From the NCBI GenBank assembly GCA_018829465.1, contig JAHJTN010000005.1:186001-250000 (forward strand): a stretch of DNA of 64,000 nt, in the 5' to 3' direction. Both the position numbers and the translations under genes were made by a program. The notes under the pieces were generated by a model. The model was not told the origin of the DNA, ran no database searches, and saw nothing but the letters and a program-made list of their open reading frames with translations. The stretch is from Bacteroidota bacterium (GTDB lineage: Bacteria; Bacteroidota; Bacteroidia; Flavobacteriales; Flavobacteriaceae). Below, one piece after another: positions 17,656-27,241 of the stretch (positions within the stretch are counted from its first letter, which is position 1; each line of letters begins with the position of its first letter).

Positions 17656-20571
17656 ATGAGAACTTTTTATCTAAAGTTGATGGTTTTCATTTTCATGCCG
17701 TTGGGTCTTATGGCCCAAAATTCCGTAACGGGAACGGTCACTGAAAATGCCACCGGAGGTCCTTTGCCCGGTGTGAACGTGGTGGTAAAAAACACCACCA
17801 AAGGAACAACTACTGACTTCGACGGCAAATATTTGCTGTCCGGACTAAACAGTGGTGACGTATTGGTTTTTTCGTATGTGGGCTTTACCGCACGCGAGAT
17901 TACCTACACTGGACAAGCTACAATCGATGTGGTGATGGAAGAAGCCGCCAACCAACTCAATGAAGTGGTTTTGGTGGGTTATGGGTCTAGCACCAAAAAA
18001 GATTTAACAGGTGCGGTAGAAACCGTTACCTCCAAAGATTTTAACGGTGGTAACATTGCTTCGCCCGAACAATTGCTGGCCGGTAAAACTGCCGGTTTGC
18101 AGGTAATCCCACCAAGTGGTGCGCCGGGTTCAGGTGCATCTATTAGAATCCGTGGTGGCACATCTTCCTTGTCTGCCGGAAACGATCCCTTAATAGTTGT
18201 GGACGGTGTGCCGCTCGACCAAACCGGTCGTGGTGCACTTAACTACATCAACTCCAATGACATCGAGAGCTTTACAGTTCTCAAAGATGCGTCGGCTGCT
18301 TCCATTTACGGATCTCGCGCCACTGCAGGTGTCATCCTCATCACCACCAAATCGGGCAATGCAAAAGCGCCTTTAAAATTCAACTACAATGCCTATGTTT
18401 CTTTTGCTGAAATAGAAGACAAAGTAGATGTGCTCAGCGCAGACGAATTTAGAAATGTGGTAAACCAATTCGGCACGCCTGCACAAATTGCACTTTTAGG
18501 GACAGAGAACATTGACTGGCAAGAGCAAATTTACGAGACCGCATTTACCAACAACCACAATTTAACCGTGAGCAAAGGTTTTGACAACTCATCGCTCAGG
18601 GCATCTTTCGGATATATGAACCAAGAAGGCACGCTCAAAAAATCGTATTTTGAACGGATATCCGGAAACATAAAATACATCCACCGTTTGTTTGATGACA
18701 AATTGAAAGTAGAAGCCAACGTAAGAGGTGCCCTCGTCAATGATGAATTTAGCAACCAAGGTGCTATTGGAGCTGCCCTGCGTTTTGACCCCACCAAACC
18801 CATCCGTTCAGGCAATGACGACTTTGGCGGCTTTTTTGAGTGGACCAATCCCGATGGCAGCCAAAATACCATAGCAGCCAGAAACCCGCTCGGGCTGATT
18901 GAGTTGACAGACAACTCTGCCAATACCCAACGCTCCACAGGAAACTTAAAAGTTGATTATGACATTCCATATGTAGCCGGATTAAAAATTACGGCAAACG
19001 GCGGTTATGATTACACAGAGGTTGACGGCACCAACTTTGTGTTGCCCGAAGCTGCAGCTACCACTACTCAAGGTAATGTAAACCAGTCCAAATCTATCAA
19101 CCGCAGCCGTTTGTTTGATACTTATCTGAATTATGTAAAAGAATTTCCTGCACTCAAAAGTAAGATTGATGCTACGGCAGGTTATTCCTTCCAACGCTTC
19201 TTCCGTTCCGGAAATTCCGTCAACGTGAGAGGTGACGGCGTCACAGAACGTCCGGTTCCATTCAAAACGCAAAACGCTTTGGAGTCTTTCTTTGGTAGGG
19301 TAAATTATTCTTATGACGATCGTTACTTGGTTTCTGCCAATATCCGTTCAGACAAATCCTCCCGTTTAAACCCCGATGACCGCACCCAAGCATTTGGTGG
19401 TGTGAGTGTCGCTTGGAATTTAAACAACGAGGCGTTTTTGAAAGATTCAAAAGTGATTTCTCAACTTAAACTTCGCGGCGGTTATGCAGAAACAGGACAG
19501 CAAGAAATTGGTCAGGACTTTGGTTTCTTGCCACGGTTTACTTTTGGTGACGACCGTGTGCGCTTCCAATTTGGCGACCAGTTTATCACCACTATCCGTC
19601 CGGAAGAATTTGATGCCAATCTGAAGTGGGAGACTTCTCAAACCTGGAACATCGGTTTGGATTTCGGATTCTTCAACAACCGTATTTCCGGCGCTATAGA
19701 TTTGTATTGGCGAGAAGTGGACGACTTGCTCAACTTTATTTCCGTACCGGCAGGTACCAATTTATCCAACGCGCTCATCACCAATGTAGGAAGCTTGGAA
19801 AATAACGGGGTTGAATTTACATTGAATGCCACGCCAATTACCAACGACAATTTTACGTGGAATGCCAATTTCAACATCTCATTCTTTGATGATGAAATTA
19901 CCAAATTAACCCTCACAGACAATCCTAACTTTCAAGGCAATCCCGTTGGAGGCATTGCAGGAGGCGTGGGCAACACCATCCAAATCAACACCGTAGGCTT
20001 TGGTCAAAATGCTTTCTTTGTGTTCAAACAAGCCTTTGATGCTGCTGGAAATCCGATTGAAGGGGTTTTTGAAGACATCAATGGTGATGGCCAAATCACA
20101 CCCGAAGACAGAAGGAGATTCAAAAGCCCCAACCCCGACTTTACCCTCGGTTTTTCATCTGATTTTACATACAAAAAATGGGATGCCAGTTTCACCTTTA
20201 GAGGCAGTTTTGGAAACTATGTGTACAACAATGTGGACGCAGCATCAGGCAACAGAAGAGAAATTTTTGTCTCAGGTGCGCTGACCAATGTATCAGACTC
20301 CTTCTTAGAAACCGGATTTGAGCAGCAGCAACTGTTCTCCGATTTCTTTGTACAAGATGCTTCTTTCCTAAAGTTGGATAATATCAATTTGGGTTATAAC
20401 TTTGGAGATATCTTAAATGGATTGGCACAACTACGCGTGTTTAGCACAGTGCAAAACGTGTTTACCATTACAGACTATGACGGTTTAGACCCCGAAGTAC
20501 CCGGTGGTATCGACAACAACTTCTTCCCCAGATCCAGAACCTTCCTTTTTGGCGTAGATGTTAACTTCTAA
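17656..20571 (+). CDS. SusC-like TonB-dependent maltodextrin receptor
   Basis: A 971-residue outer-membrane transporter. Signal peptide (ends LMAQ), carboxypeptidase-regulatory-like domain (about 24-105), plug domain starting at NEVVLVGYGSSTKKDLTGAVETV and containing IRIRGGTSS and PLIVVDGVP, then a 22-stranded barrel ending in the aromatic FLFGVDVNF. SusC proteins form a TonB-powered channel closed by the SusD lid. The following susD and susE genes and the amylase show that alpha-glucan oligosaccharides are the substrate. The susD start lies 13 bases after the stop. Confidence 0.95.
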   Translation: MRTFYLKLMVFIFMPLGLMAQNSVTGTVTENATGGPLPGVNVVVKNTTKGTTTDFDGKYLLSGLNSGDVLVFSYVGFTAREITYTGQATIDVVMEEAANQLNEVVLVGYGSSTKKDLTGAVETVTSKDFNGGNIASPEQLLAGKTAGLQVIPPSGAPGSGASIRIRGGTSSLSAGNDPLIVVDGVPLDQTGRGALNYINSNDIESFTVLKDASAASIYGSRATAGVILITTKSGNAKAPLKFNYNAYVSFAEIEDKVDVLSADEFRNVVNQFGTPAQIALLGTENIDWQEQIYETAFTNNHNLTVSKGFDNSSLRASFGYMNQEGTLKKSYFERISGNIKYIHRLFDDKLKVEANVRGALVNDEFSNQGAIGAALRFDPTKPIRSGNDDFGGFFEWTNPDGSQNTIAARNPLGLIELTDNSANTQRSTGNLKVDYDIPYVAGLKITANGGYDYTEVDGTNFVLPEAAATTTQGNVNQSKSINRSRLFDTYLNYVKEFPALKSKIDATAGYSFQRFFRSGNSVNVRGDGVTERPVPFKTQNALESFFGRVNYSYDDRYLVSANIRSDKSSRLNPDDRTQAFGGVSVAWNLNNEAFLKDSKVISQLKLRGGYAETGQQEIGQDFGFLPRFTFGDDRVRFQFGDQFITTIRPEEFDANLKWETSQTWNIGLDFGFFNNRISGAIDLYWREVDDLLNFISVPAGTNLSNALITNVGSLENNGVEFTLNATPITNDNFTWNANFNISFFDDEITKLTLTDNPNFQGNPVGGIAGGVGNTIQINTVGFGQNAFFVFKQAFDAAGNPIEGVFEDINGDGQITPEDRRRFKSPNPDFTLGFSSDFTYKKWDASFTFRGSFGNYVYNNVDAASGNRREIFVSGALTNVSDSFLETGFEQQQLFSDFFVQDASFLKLDNINLGYNFGDILNGLAQLRVFSTVQNVFTITDYDGLDPEVPGGIDNNFFPRSRTFLFGVDVNF

Positions 20572-20584
20572 AAAAATCAAACTG

Positions 20585-22174
20585 ATGAAAATTAATTATA
20601 AAAAAATCGTTCGAAATGTATTTGGTATCACTGCCCTATCATTATTATGCGTAGGCTGTGACGGCGAGGTGGATCTCAACCCACTGACAGAGCAAACACC
20701 AAATAACACATTAAACACGGCCGATGGCTTTGTTTCCTTTGCGGCTCGTGTGTACGCCGGATTTGCGGTAAGTGGTCAACAAGGCCCTGCCGGAAACCCC
20801 GATATTTCAGGGATCGATGAAGGCTTTTCAAACTACCTGCGCCAATTCTGGAAACACCAAGAACTCACTTCCGACGAAGCACTTATCGCTTGGAACGATG
20901 GCACCATTCACGACCTCAACAACCATGTTTGGGATGCCGCTAACGAGTTTGTCCGCGCGATGTATGATCGCATTTTCTTTCAAATTGCCTTGTCTAACGA
21001 ATTTATTCGTCAGGCTTCTGACGACCGGTTGGCCGCATTTAACGATGCAGATTTATTCAGACTAAAAGCAGAAGTGCGATTCTTGAGAGCACTCAGCTAT
21101 TGGCATGCCATCGATTTTTACGGAAGTGTCCCCTTTGTGACCGACGAACAAGAAGCAGGTGCTTTCTTGCCCGAGCAGGGTTCACGTGCCGAAATTTTTA
21201 ACTTTATTATTGATGAGTTAAATGCCATCGAGTCTGAAATGGCACCCGCACGTCAAAACCAATACGGACGTGCCGACCAAGGTGCCGTTTGGATGCTCAA
21301 AGCCAAACTGTATTTGAATGCAGAAGTTTATATTGGCCAAGCGCGTTATACAGAAGCACTTACCGAACTCAATAAAGTAATCGGTGCAGGCTATACACTA
21401 CACAACAATTACGATGAGCTCTTCATGGCCGACAACGACATTAACGGCGCGCAAAACGAAGTAATTTATACAGTGCCCTTCGATGGCTTGGCTACCCAAG
21501 GTTTTGGCGGCATGACCTTCCTCATCCACGCACCTGTGGGCGGCAATCAAAACCCGTCAAACTTTGGCATCAATGGTGGTTGGTTTGGCCTGAGAACTTT
21601 CCCGCAATTTGTATCCTTGTTCGATGACATTTCAGGCAATACCGACGACCGCGCCAACTTCTTCACCGACGGGCAAACCCTTGAGATAGAAGATGCCTTT
21701 AATTTTGCCAACGGTTATTTGATTGAAAAATTCACCAACCTCACCTCCACCGGCCAGCCCGGTAAAGACGCAGGTGGCGACTTTGGCGATGCCGATTTCC
21801 CAATGTTTCGCTTGGCCGATGCCTACTTGATGTATGCCGAAGCTGTACTTAGAGGTGGCTCAGGTGGCGATCTGAATACCGCCTTGGGCTTTGTGAACCA
21901 ATTGCGCCAACGCGCATATGGCAACAACAATGGCAACATCACTGCCGGTGAACTCAATCTCAATTTTATCTTGGATGAGCGCGCCCGCGAACTCCATTGG
22001 GAAGGCCACCGCCGCACCGACCTCATCCGCTTTGGGGTGTTTACCTCGCGTGTTTGGCCTTTTAAAGGCGAAGTACCGGATGGCAGGCCTTCAGAGGCGT
22101 TTAGGGTATTGCACCCCATTCCTTCTACAGACCTCATTGCCAATCCTAATTTGACACAAAATCCCGGTTATTAA
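20585..22174 (+). CDS. SusD-like substrate-binding lipoprotein
   Basis: A 529-residue surface lipoprotein. The ATG at 20585 is preferred over 20558 because it gives a standard signal MKINYKKIVRNVFG and lipobox LLCVGC (Cys25), and avoids overlap with susC. The SusD family signatures are visible: LNPLTEQTPNN after the Cys, RFLRALSYWHAIDFYG (tetratricopeptide-like helices), and the C-terminal LDERARELHWEGHRRTDLIRFG. It caps the SusC channel and binds maltodextrin. It is followed by hairpin repeats and the SusE-like gene. Confidence 0.95.
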   Translation: MKINYKKIVRNVFGITALSLLCVGCDGEVDLNPLTEQTPNNTLNTADGFVSFAARVYAGFAVSGQQGPAGNPDISGIDEGFSNYLRQFWKHQELTSDEALIAWNDGTIHDLNNHVWDAANEFVRAMYDRIFFQIALSNEFIRQASDDRLAAFNDADLFRLKAEVRFLRALSYWHAIDFYGSVPFVTDEQEAGAFLPEQGSRAEIFNFIIDELNAIESEMAPARQNQYGRADQGAVWMLKAKLYLNAEVYIGQARYTEALTELNKVIGAGYTLHNNYDELFMADNDINGAQNEVIYTVPFDGLATQGFGGMTFLIHAPVGGNQNPSNFGINGGWFGLRTFPQFVSLFDDISGNTDDRANFFTDGQTLEIEDAFNFANGYLIEKFTNLTSTGQPGKDAGGDFGDADFPMFRLADAYLMYAEAVLRGGSGGDLNTALGFVNQLRQRAYGNNNGNITAGELNLNFILDERARELHWEGHRRTDLIRFGVFTSRVWPFKGEVPDGRPSEAFRVLHPIPSTDLIANPNLTQNPGY

Positions 22175-22182
22175 AAATTATA

Positions 22183-22237
22183 AGACCTCGCGGTCTGTAA
22201 AAACAAACCTCACAGGTTTTAAAAACCTGTGAGGTTT
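22183..22237. repeat. Palindromic repeat copy 3 plus a smaller hairpin
   Basis: AGACCTCGCGGTCT (22183-22196) is a small hairpin, and 22205-22237 is a 33-base palindrome with arms AAACCTCACAGGTTTT and its complement, the same core as at 8481 and 11562. It lies between susD and the SusE-like gene. It could stabilise the upstream mRNA end or weaken read-through; there is no long T tract of a strict terminator. Confidence 0.88.
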
Positions 22238-22270
22238 AAAAAAAACATATCAAATCAAAAATTTCCACTT

Positions 22271-23353
22271 ATGAAAAAAATCCTATTTATCTTCTCGCTA
22301 TTGGCCGTGGGCTTCTTCACTGCTTGCGAAGACGACGATACCACGCCCCTGGCAGCCATACAGGAATTGCCGGAACTCATCAGCCCAACCTCGTCCACCA
22401 ACGTGGTGATAACTGCCGAAACGGTCAACAACGTAGTACAAACCTTTATTTGGAGCCCGGCCGACTTTGGTTTTCCGACCCAAGTAAATTATACGGTGCA
22501 AATCGCTACCGCCGGAACAAACTTTGCCGATGTGCAGGAGTTGGGGGTTACCACCAACACCTTTTTGGAAGTGACAGGAGAGCAGTTGAACAGCCGCCTA
22601 CTTTCTATGGGTTTTGTACCCGGCGAACCGGCTTCGCTCGATACCCGTGTGATAGCAGCCTTGGATAATGAAACTTTTAAAACAGCTCCCACCGAAACTG
22701 TTACCTTTACCGTTACGCCTTTTACTACAGAAATCATTTTGCAAAAAATCTATGTGCCTGGCAATTACCAGGCCGCTAGCGGCTGGGTAAGCGATTGGAC
22801 ACCCGACCAAGCACCCGCACTGGTTTCTGCCAATAATGACGACAAATACGAAGGCTATGTGTTTTTTAACGTAAGCAGTGCAGAATTTAAGTTTACCGAT
22901 GCGCCCGATTGGAACAACGGCGTATTTGGAGATAGTGCAGGAGGGTTTACAAATATTTTGGCTACACCACCTTCTCAAGGGGATAACATGATATTGTTTA
23001 CCTCCGGCGTACACAGGGTTCGGGCCGATTTGGCCAACCTCACTTGGTCTGCCGAGCCCACCAACTGGGGCATGATCGGAAGTGCCATCCCGGTAACCGG
23101 TTGGGACTCTGACCACGACATGACCTATGATGCGGTAAACCACGTGCTCTCCATCACCATGGATTTAATTGTTGGAGAAATTAAATTCCGTGCCAATGAT
23201 GAATGGAACATCAATTTTGGTGATGCTGAAGGAGATGGAATTTTGGACACTAGAGATCCAAACAATATTCCGATTCCTGAGGCCGGAAATTATACCGTTA
23301 CCATCGACCTCAAAGATTCTTCCAATTACAACTACGTAGTTACCAAGAATTAA
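22271..23353 (+). CDS. SusE/SusF-like starch-binding lipoprotein
   Basis: A 360-residue lipoprotein with start at 22271 (MKKILFIFSLLAVGFFTAC, Cys19), preferred over an in-frame codon at 22229 within the repeat region. The N-terminal part (about 35-150) matches the SusE-type domain with SPTSSTNVVI and FIWSPADFGFPTQVNYTVQIA; the C-terminal part contains two SusE/F-like carbohydrate-binding modules (IYVPGNYQAASGW, WGMIGSAIPVTGWDSD). Such proteins hold starch at the cell surface beside SusCD. A terminator-like hairpin follows at 23366. Confidence 0.9.
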   Translation: MKKILFIFSLLAVGFFTACEDDDTTPLAAIQELPELISPTSSTNVVITAETVNNVVQTFIWSPADFGFPTQVNYTVQIATAGTNFADVQELGVTTNTFLEVTGEQLNSRLLSMGFVPGEPASLDTRVIAALDNETFKTAPTETVTFTVTPFTTEIILQKIYVPGNYQAASGWVSDWTPDQAPALVSANNDDKYEGYVFFNVSSAEFKFTDAPDWNNGVFGDSAGGFTNILATPPSQGDNMILFTSGVHRVRADLANLTWSAEPTNWGMIGSAIPVTGWDSDHDMTYDAVNHVLSITMDLIVGEIKFRANDEWNINFGDAEGDGILDTRDPNNIPIPEAGNYTVTIDLKDSSNYNYVVTKN

Positions 23354-23365
23354 TTATCCCTCCTA

Positions 23366-23405
23366 AGGCAAAGTAGCCCGTTAAAGCTGCTTTGCCTTTT
23401 TTTAT
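23366..23405 (+). terminator. Terminator or attenuator between SusE-like and amylase genes
   Basis: AGGCAAAG(TAGC) pairs with (GCTG)CTTTGCCT around CCGTTAAA and is followed by a T tract, 12 bases after the SusE-like stop. It should lower but perhaps not abolish transcription of the amylase gene. Confidence 0.8.
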
Positions 23406-23421
23406 TTAAAAAAACTGCCTG

Positions 23422-26280
23422 ATGAAAAACTTATACCGCTTATTCTTTTTTTCGTTGTGCCTCTTCGGATTAGTGGCTCAAGCACAAAACGCCTCGCTGA
23501 CGATTACCCCAACTCCTTTTGAAGAAAACCAACAAGTAACCGTCACACTCTCGGGGTTGGATCCTGTTGCCACTTGGAGCGTAACAGATGTATATCTTTG
23601 GATGTGGTCATTCGACCTGAACGATGCAAACATACTTGATTCGCCTACCAATGGTGTTTGGACCAACTCTAACGAAGCCCAAAGAATGACGAATAACGGC
23701 AATGGTACGTTTTCGTTTACTTTCACCCCTACCACGCTTTATCAACGAACAGGCATTGGCCGTATTGGTATTCTTGCCAAGGCCAAAGACGGCTCTAACG
23801 GCAAACAAACCGCCGATTTTCTGTTTGAAGTAGGTGCCTTTCAACTGAGTCGAAGCAGTCCGGCTTCCAGTCCGACCGTCATCAACAGCGGTGGCAGCGT
23901 ATCTGTACAAGCGACAACAACACTTCCTGCCAACTTTGTTTTGCTTGCAGATGGATCTTCTATCAATACACAAAACAATACCTCCAATTATTCCTTTTCA
24001 GTATCGCCCACGCAAAACACATCCTACGAATTGCGTGCCACAGAACCTGTAGCAGGCACAGTACTTTCTTCATTTTTCGATGTGGTGATATCGCCCACGG
24101 TGCCTGAAGTACCTTTACCTGCGGGTTTGCAAGACGGCATCAACATAGATTTGACCAACCCGGCCAATCCTAAAGTTACCTTGGTGCTCTTTGCCCCCAA
24201 CAAGTCGTTTGTGCACGTGATTGGCAGTTTTAACAACTGGCAGATCGACAACAACTTTCTGATGAACAAAGACAGTGCGCAGAACCGGTTTTGGATAGAA
24301 CTCACCGGCCTAACCGCACAAACCGACCATACATATCAATACTTGGTGGATGCTTCCATACGCGTAGCCGATCCCTATTCCGAAGTGGTGCTCAACGAAT
24401 TTGACGACCCCTTTATCGACGCAATTACCTATCCTAACCTGCCGCCCTATCCGGTAGGGCAAACCCAATTTCCGGTGACACTCCTTCGCTTTGGCGACCC
24501 CGAATTTGTATGGACAGACACATCCTATGTAAAACCCGACCAAACCGATTTGATCATTTATGAACTGTTGATTCGCGATTTCGATAGCCGCCACAGCTTT
24601 GATGCGGTGCGCGAAAAATTGCAGTATTTTAAAGATTTGGGGGTAAACGCTATCGAGTTGATGCCCGTGAGCGAATTTGACGGCAACATCAGCTGGGGAT
24701 TTAACCCCGGGTTTCACATGGCTTTGGACAAATACTACGGTACCAAAGACGCTTTGAAAAGATTGGTCAACGACGCCCACAACATGGGCATTGCCATCAT
24801 TTTGGATGTAGTGTACAACCACGCCACGGGGCAAAACCCTTATTTTAGGTTGTGGAACCAATGTGGCGGTGACTTTAATTGTAAAGCTTCTGTAGAAAAC
24901 CCTTTCTTTAATGTGGATGACCCCAACACCACTTTCTCCTTTTTTAATGATATGGACCATCTTTCATCGGCCACCCGCGCCTATATGGACAGGATGAACC
25001 GCTATTGGATAGAAGAGTTTAACGTGGACGGCTACCGCTTCGACTTTACCAAAGGCTTTACAAACTTGGTAGGCGACGGCAGCGGATTCGACGCTACTCG
25101 CATTGGGAATTTAAGACGGATGAACGCCGCGCTTAAAACTGTGCATCCCGATGCTTATGTGATTTTAGAACATTTTGCCCCCAATAGCGAGGAAGATATT
25201 TTGGAAGACGCGCATACTTTTAGCGGTTTTACCGGCACTTTCTCGGGCATGATGTTGTGGGGCAACCACAATTTTAATTACGGCGAAACCGTGTTGGGCT
25301 TTAACGACAACGATGCCAACTTTTCGGGTATATCCTGGAAAAACAGAGGCTGGGAAAAAGCACACTTGGTGGGCTATTCCGAGAGCCACGATGAGGAACG
25401 GCAAATGTGGCGGGCGGCCAACTTCGGCAACAGTGCTATTGCCGCCCACGATGTAAAAAACCAAAGCATCGCTTTGCAACGCATGGCGGCCAAGGGAGCA
25501 GTATTGTTTACCATACCCGGCCCCAAAATGTTGTGGCAATTTGGCGAGTTGGGCTACGATTTCAGCATCAACACTTGCCCTGATTTGTCCATCAACAACA
25601 ACTGCCGCGTTGACCCCAAACCCATCCGTTTAGATTATGCAGAAGACCCCGAAAGAGCCCAAGTGTATAAAGATTGGGCCAAGGTGTTGTTTTTTAGGAA
25701 CAACTTACCCATCTTTAAAACCAGCAACTTTACCGTAGAAGCCGGTTTTACCAATGGGATCAAAAAAATATTTTTGGTGGACGATGCAGTGACCAACACG
25801 GCTTCCGAACTCAAATATCTAACGGTGGTAGCCAACTTTGACGTAGTACCCCAAGCTACCCAGCCCTTTTTTCAGGAAACCGGCGATTGGTTTGATTATG
25901 CAAACAACAATGCCTTACTGAATGTTACCAATACTTCTATGTCGATAACTCTTCAGCCCGGCGAATACCGTATTTACGGCAATATAGCCGGACCTATACC
26001 GCCTGAAGTTAATCCGGCAGAAACCTTATCGTTGGAAGATTTTGAGAAAACTAATACATTTAGCATTAAAATGTATCCCAACCCGGCATCGGATGCTGTT
26101 TCTTTTTCGCAGGATGTGGAGCGTGTGTCGGTGTTTGACATCACCGGCAGAAGAATCCTTCAAACCTCCGAACTCAGAACCAACCAAAGTTTGGAAGTTT
26201 CAGGGCTACGTCCCGGGGTGTATTTGGTAAAATTTGAAGCAAACGGACGCACAGAGACGAAGAAACTGATAAAAAGATAG
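23422..26280 (+). CDS. T9SS-secreted GH13 alpha-amylase
   Basis: A 952-residue secreted enzyme. After the signal peptide (ends VAQAQ) come two beta-rich segments (25-225), a CBM48-like domain (about 250-325, VTLVLFAPNKSFVHVIGSFNNW), and the GH13 barrel with DVVYNH (462-467), nucleophile Asp541 in GYRFDF, acid/base Glu583 in ILEHF and SHDE with Asp657. The C-terminus (about 880-952) is a type A T9SS sorting domain: YPNPASD, VFDITGR, GLRPGVYLVKFE, KKLIKR. It is thus exported through the outer membrane by T9SS and starts starch breakdown outside the cell. It is the last gene of the plus arm. Confidence 0.94.
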   Translation: MKNLYRLFFFSLCLFGLVAQAQNASLTITPTPFEENQQVTVTLSGLDPVATWSVTDVYLWMWSFDLNDANILDSPTNGVWTNSNEAQRMTNNGNGTFSFTFTPTTLYQRTGIGRIGILAKAKDGSNGKQTADFLFEVGAFQLSRSSPASSPTVINSGGSVSVQATTTLPANFVLLADGSSINTQNNTSNYSFSVSPTQNTSYELRATEPVAGTVLSSFFDVVISPTVPEVPLPAGLQDGINIDLTNPANPKVTLVLFAPNKSFVHVIGSFNNWQIDNNFLMNKDSAQNRFWIELTGLTAQTDHTYQYLVDASIRVADPYSEVVLNEFDDPFIDAITYPNLPPYPVGQTQFPVTLLRFGDPEFVWTDTSYVKPDQTDLIIYELLIRDFDSRHSFDAVREKLQYFKDLGVNAIELMPVSEFDGNISWGFNPGFHMALDKYYGTKDALKRLVNDAHNMGIAIILDVVYNHATGQNPYFRLWNQCGGDFNCKASVENPFFNVDDPNTTFSFFNDMDHLSSATRAYMDRMNRYWIEEFNVDGYRFDFTKGFTNLVGDGSGFDATRIGNLRRMNAALKTVHPDAYVILEHFAPNSEEDILEDAHTFSGFTGTFSGMMLWGNHNFNYGETVLGFNDNDANFSGISWKNRGWEKAHLVGYSESHDEERQMWRAANFGNSAIAAHDVKNQSIALQRMAAKGAVLFTIPGPKMLWQFGELGYDFSINTCPDLSINNNCRVDPKPIRLDYAEDPERAQVYKDWAKVLFFRNNLPIFKTSNFTVEAGFTNGIKKIFLVDDAVTNTASELKYLTVVANFDVVPQATQPFFQETGDWFDYANNNALLNVTNTSMSITLQPGEYRIYGNIAGPIPPEVNPAETLSLEDFEKTNTFSIKMYPNPASDAVSFSQDVERVSVFDITGRRILQTSELRTNQSLEVSGLRPGVYLVKFEANGRTETKKLIKR

Positions 26281-26307
26281 GTTATCCCGGTATTTTGTTT
26301 TCAGACA

Positions 26308-26337
26308 AAGCCACATCTCACGGTGTGGCTTTTTTTT
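26308..26337 (+). terminator. Terminator of the susCDE-amylase arm
   Basis: AAGCCACA pairs with TGTGGCTT over an eight-base loop and runs into eight further T residues, 28 bases after the amylase stop. Confidence 0.88.
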
Positions 26338-26506
26338 ATGATTGAAACTCGGGTATTAAATTCGACATATGTTTGTTTTGAAAACCTCAGCAAGGTGAAC
26401 ATAAAAATAAAGACAAAAGCAACCCACAAACAGGAGTTTTAAATGCATCTTCCGTTTTAACTCAATCTAAATAAGCAATTTTAAAAATTTATTAGCAATT
26501 AAAAAC

Positions 26507-26537
26507 TTGTTATAAAAGTCCAATCCTTGTAAATTTG
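26507..26537 (+). promoter_or_regulatory. sdh operon promoter candidate
   Basis: TTG at 26507-26509 and TAAATTTG at 26530-26537, 20 bases apart, match the Bacteroidota -33/-7 consensus. Transcription would start near 26544, giving a leader of about 20 bases before the ATG at 26567. Confidence 0.65.
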
Positions 26538-26566
26538 TATCACTTTTAAAAAAACTTCCCAATCAA

Positions 26567-27232
26567 ATGGCAATCAACACAAAGTCTTCGATAGGTAGAA
26601 AGGTCCTTATGTCGCTTTCTGCCTTATTTTTGTTGTTCTTTTTGTTTCAACACTTTCTGATCAACGTCACCTCAGTATTCAGCCCTGACCTCTTTAACGA
26701 ATTGTCCCATTTTATGGGCACCAATCCTTTGGTGCAGTTTGCCTTACAGCCTGTACTTATCTTTGGCGTGGTGTTTCACTTCGTCATGGGATTTGTACTC
26801 GAAATTCAGAACAAAAAAGCACGCGGCGTAAACTATGCTTCCTACAACGGAGGCGCAAATGCTTCGTGGGCTTCACGAAATATGCTGATTTCCGGGGCTG
26901 TGATTTTGGCTTTCCTCGGCTTGCACTTCTACGATTTCTGGATACCGGAAATCGCACACAAATACATTCATTTTGCTCCGGAAGACCCCAACAGATACTT
27001 CGGCGAATTGCAGCACAAGTTCACGGACATCATTCGCGTGGTTTTGTATTCGCTCTCGTTTGTCTTGTTGGCGTTGCACCTCAACCATGGGTTTCAATCC
27101 GCCTTTCAGTCGGTGGGTTTCAACGACAAAAAATACACCCCGGCGCTTAAAAAAATCGGAAAATGGTATTCCATTTTGATCCCGCTCGGGTTCGTGTTTA
27201 TCGCCATTTTTCACTACATTAATCAATTATAA
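26567..27232 (+). CDS. sdhC: Succinate dehydrogenase/fumarate reductase cytochrome b subunit
   Basis: A 221-residue membrane protein with five hydrophobic segments and conserved His residues for two hemes (FQHFLINV, FGVVFHFVMG, LHFYDFW, LALHLNHGFQSAFQ, FIAIFHYI). This is the type-B succinate:quinone oxidoreductase anchor used in Bacteroidota, linking the flavoprotein to menaquinone. It starts the sdh operon, with a consensus promoter just upstream. The flavoprotein start follows the stop by only nine bases. Confidence 0.93.
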   Translation: MAINTKSSIGRKVLMSLSALFLLFFLFQHFLINVTSVFSPDLFNELSHFMGTNPLVQFALQPVLIFGVVFHFVMGFVLEIQNKKARGVNYASYNGGANASWASRNMLISGAVILAFLGLHFYDFWIPEIAHKYIHFAPEDPNRYFGELQHKFTDIIRVVLYSLSFVLLALHLNHGFQSAFQSVGFNDKKYTPALKKIGKWYSILIPLGFVFIAIFHYINQL

Positions 27233-27241
27233 TCTTTGCGC

